A DNA stretch of 5,752 nucleotides, from NCBI GenBank assembly GCA_021781255.1, contig JAJXXG010000604.1, positions 1-5,752 on the forward strand, read 5' to 3'. Positions 4,828-5,752 of this stretch are shown in pieces. Every line of letters starts with the position of its first letter. The stretch's first letter is position 1. The position numbers and the translations under genes are program-made. A model generated the notes under the pieces. That model saw only the letters and a list, made by a program, of their open reading frames with translations. It did not search any database and was not told the origin of the DNA. This stretch comes from Acidobacteriota bacterium (GTDB lineage Bacteria > Acidobacteriota > Terriglobia > Terriglobales > Acidobacteriaceae).

Positions 4828-5752
4828 CTACACAATCTCAGTGCGCTGAATGATCTCGTCCTGTACAGCTTTTGTAAGCTGGACGAAGTAGGCGCTGTAT
4901 CCAGCAACGCGAATGATGAGATCGCGATGCATTTCGGGATGTTCCTGGGCCGCGATCAATGTCTGCTTGTCGACAACATTGAATTGCACATGCTTGCCGC
5001 CTTTGGTCAGGTAGATCCTGATCATTTGCGACATCTTCATGAGGTCCGCGCTGCTCTTGAGAGCTGTGGGATGGAACTTCATGTTGAGCAAAGTTGCCTG
5101 ATATGGACTCTGGTCAATCGTGAGCGCGCTGCGGAGCACCGCCGTTGGCCCGTGTGTGTCTTTCGATTGCGCGGGAGACATGGTTCCGTCGGCCAGTGTT
5201 TCTCCGGCGTACCGCCCATCCGGAGTGGCGCCGGTCATGGCACCGCCCGGAGCATGGGCCGTTATCGATATACCCGTCGGCTTCACGTTTCCGCCCCAGA
5301 TGCTCTCAAAGGTGACGGCGGTATCCGCCCAGAAACGATAGAGCTCCGCAGCGATCAAATCCACATAGGGATCTCCATTGCCATACTTCGGCGCAGCCAG
5401 GAACATCTTTCGCATTGCGGACGATTTCTCTCCGCTCCAGTTCGAATCGAGGGCGTATTTCAACTCGCCGGCAGTGACTTTTTTCTCCTCGTAGACAAGT
5501 TTCTTTATCGCGGCGAGAGAATCGGCGACATTGATCATGCCGACAAGATTCAAGGCCGAGCCGTTTTCAAAGGGCAATGTGCGATCGAGAGCGTCTCTGC
5601 CAACGCGGATCGCGTCGTCCATGAGCATTGAATGGAAAACATCGGGAAACAGCTCTGACTGAGCCTTGAGGAGGATGTTGTGTTCCTCGGCCGTGAGACC
5701 CATGAAATAGGCGAGCTGCTGCTTGAAGGCATTCATGAAAGCCTCAAAGCTT
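4828..5752 (-). CDS. Glycyl radical enzyme, pyruvate formate-lyase-like superfamily (C-terminal part, N-terminus outside window)
   Basis: About 307 residues are visible. The frame is already open at the right edge, five codons before the Met at 5736, so that Met is internal. The last ~40 residues carry the glycyl-radical loop LIIRVAGYSAYF; the radical Gly is the GGA codon at 4902-4900, followed by the characteristic end QDEIIQRTE. Upstream are TPDGRYAGETLADGTMSP, HGPTAVLRSAL, LLNMKFHPTAL and KHVQFNVVD, as in the lyase/dehydratase branch (glycerol dehydratase, choline TMA-lyase and relatives) rather than in pyruvate formate-lyase itself. The active-site Cys, in the missing middle of this ~800-residue family, cannot be checked, nor can substrate-specifying residues. 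Such cytoplasmic, oxygen-sensitive enzymes need a radical-SAM activase; none follows this gene, so it would have to lie upstream or elsewhere. Superfamily certain; the reaction is unknown. Confidence 0.92.
   Translation of the reverse strand, partial: SFEAFMNAFKQQLAYFMGLTAEEHNILLKAQSELFPDVFHSMLMDDAIRVGRDALDRTLPFENGSALNLVGMINVADSLAAIKKLVYEEKKVTAGELKYALDSNWSGEKSSAMRKMFLAAPKYGNGDPYVDLIAAELYRFWADTAVTFESIWGGNVKPTGISITAHAPGGAMTGATPDGRYAGETLADGTMSPAQSKDTHGPTAVLRSALTIDQSPYQATLLNMKFHPTALKSSADLMKMSQMIRIYLTKGGKHVQFNVVDKQTLIAAQEHPEMHRDLIIRVAGYSAYFVQLTKAVQDEIIQRTEIV

Noticed and set aside
4811..4828. Direct repeat AATCGGCTAATCGGCC at the end of the radical-enzyme gene
   Set aside because: Only two short copies, one adjoining the stop codon; no sign of an attachment site, mobile element or longer array.

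Overview
The window reads as a chromosomal piece of an Acidobacteriota-like bacterium. The main reason is the left-hand gene: a signal peptide, a carboxypeptidase-regulatory-like (beta-sandwich) domain, a TonB plug and the start of a large beta-barrel, the architecture that is heavily expanded in Solibacter/Bryobacter-type Acidobacteriota. Moderately GC-rich coding sequence with less GC-rich intergenic stretches fits, but the assignment is inferred from protein style only. All four recognisable genes lie on the minus strand, so transcription runs from right (5752) to left (1).

In transcription order: (1) 4828-5752 is the C-terminal ~307 residues of a glycyl radical enzyme (pyruvate formate-lyase-like superfamily) with an intact glycyl-radical loop; its N-terminal part, including the catalytic cysteine, is outside the window. 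(2) 4500-4827 is intergenic and holds two hairpins, a candidate sigma70-type promoter and, overlapping its -10, two tandem TTGTAYACT repeats 11 bp apart that look like an operator. (3) 3354-4499 encodes a CapA/PgsA-type metallophosphatase-fold protein without signal peptide or membrane anchor. (4) 2101-3351 encodes a CaiB/BaiF (type III) CoA-transferase whose ATG lies 2 nt after the capA-like stop, so these two form a coupled bicistron. (5) 1937-2101 is an open stretch in another frame that reads like a protein C-terminus with no credible start, probably a gene remnant. (6) 1516-1936 has no convincing gene but carries a candidate promoter with a perfect TTGACA and a long leader. (7) 1-1515 encodes the first 505 residues of the TonB-dependent receptor, which runs off the left edge.

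Taken together, the window suggests an accessory catabolic neighbourhood: an outer-membrane receptor, a CoA-transferase that activates a carboxylic acid, a cytoplasmic CapA-like hydrolase and a radical enzyme of the kind used for anaerobic C-C, C-O, C-N or C-S bond cleavage. A shared pathway is inference: the receptor has its own promoter, and the radical enzyme is separated from the bicistron by about 330 bp with regulatory signals. No RNA gene, insertion sequence, CRISPR array or phage feature was seen. No undescribed system can be demonstrated here; the most testable unusual points are the tandem operator-like repeats, the probably leaderless capA-like transcript and the orphan C-terminal reading frame.
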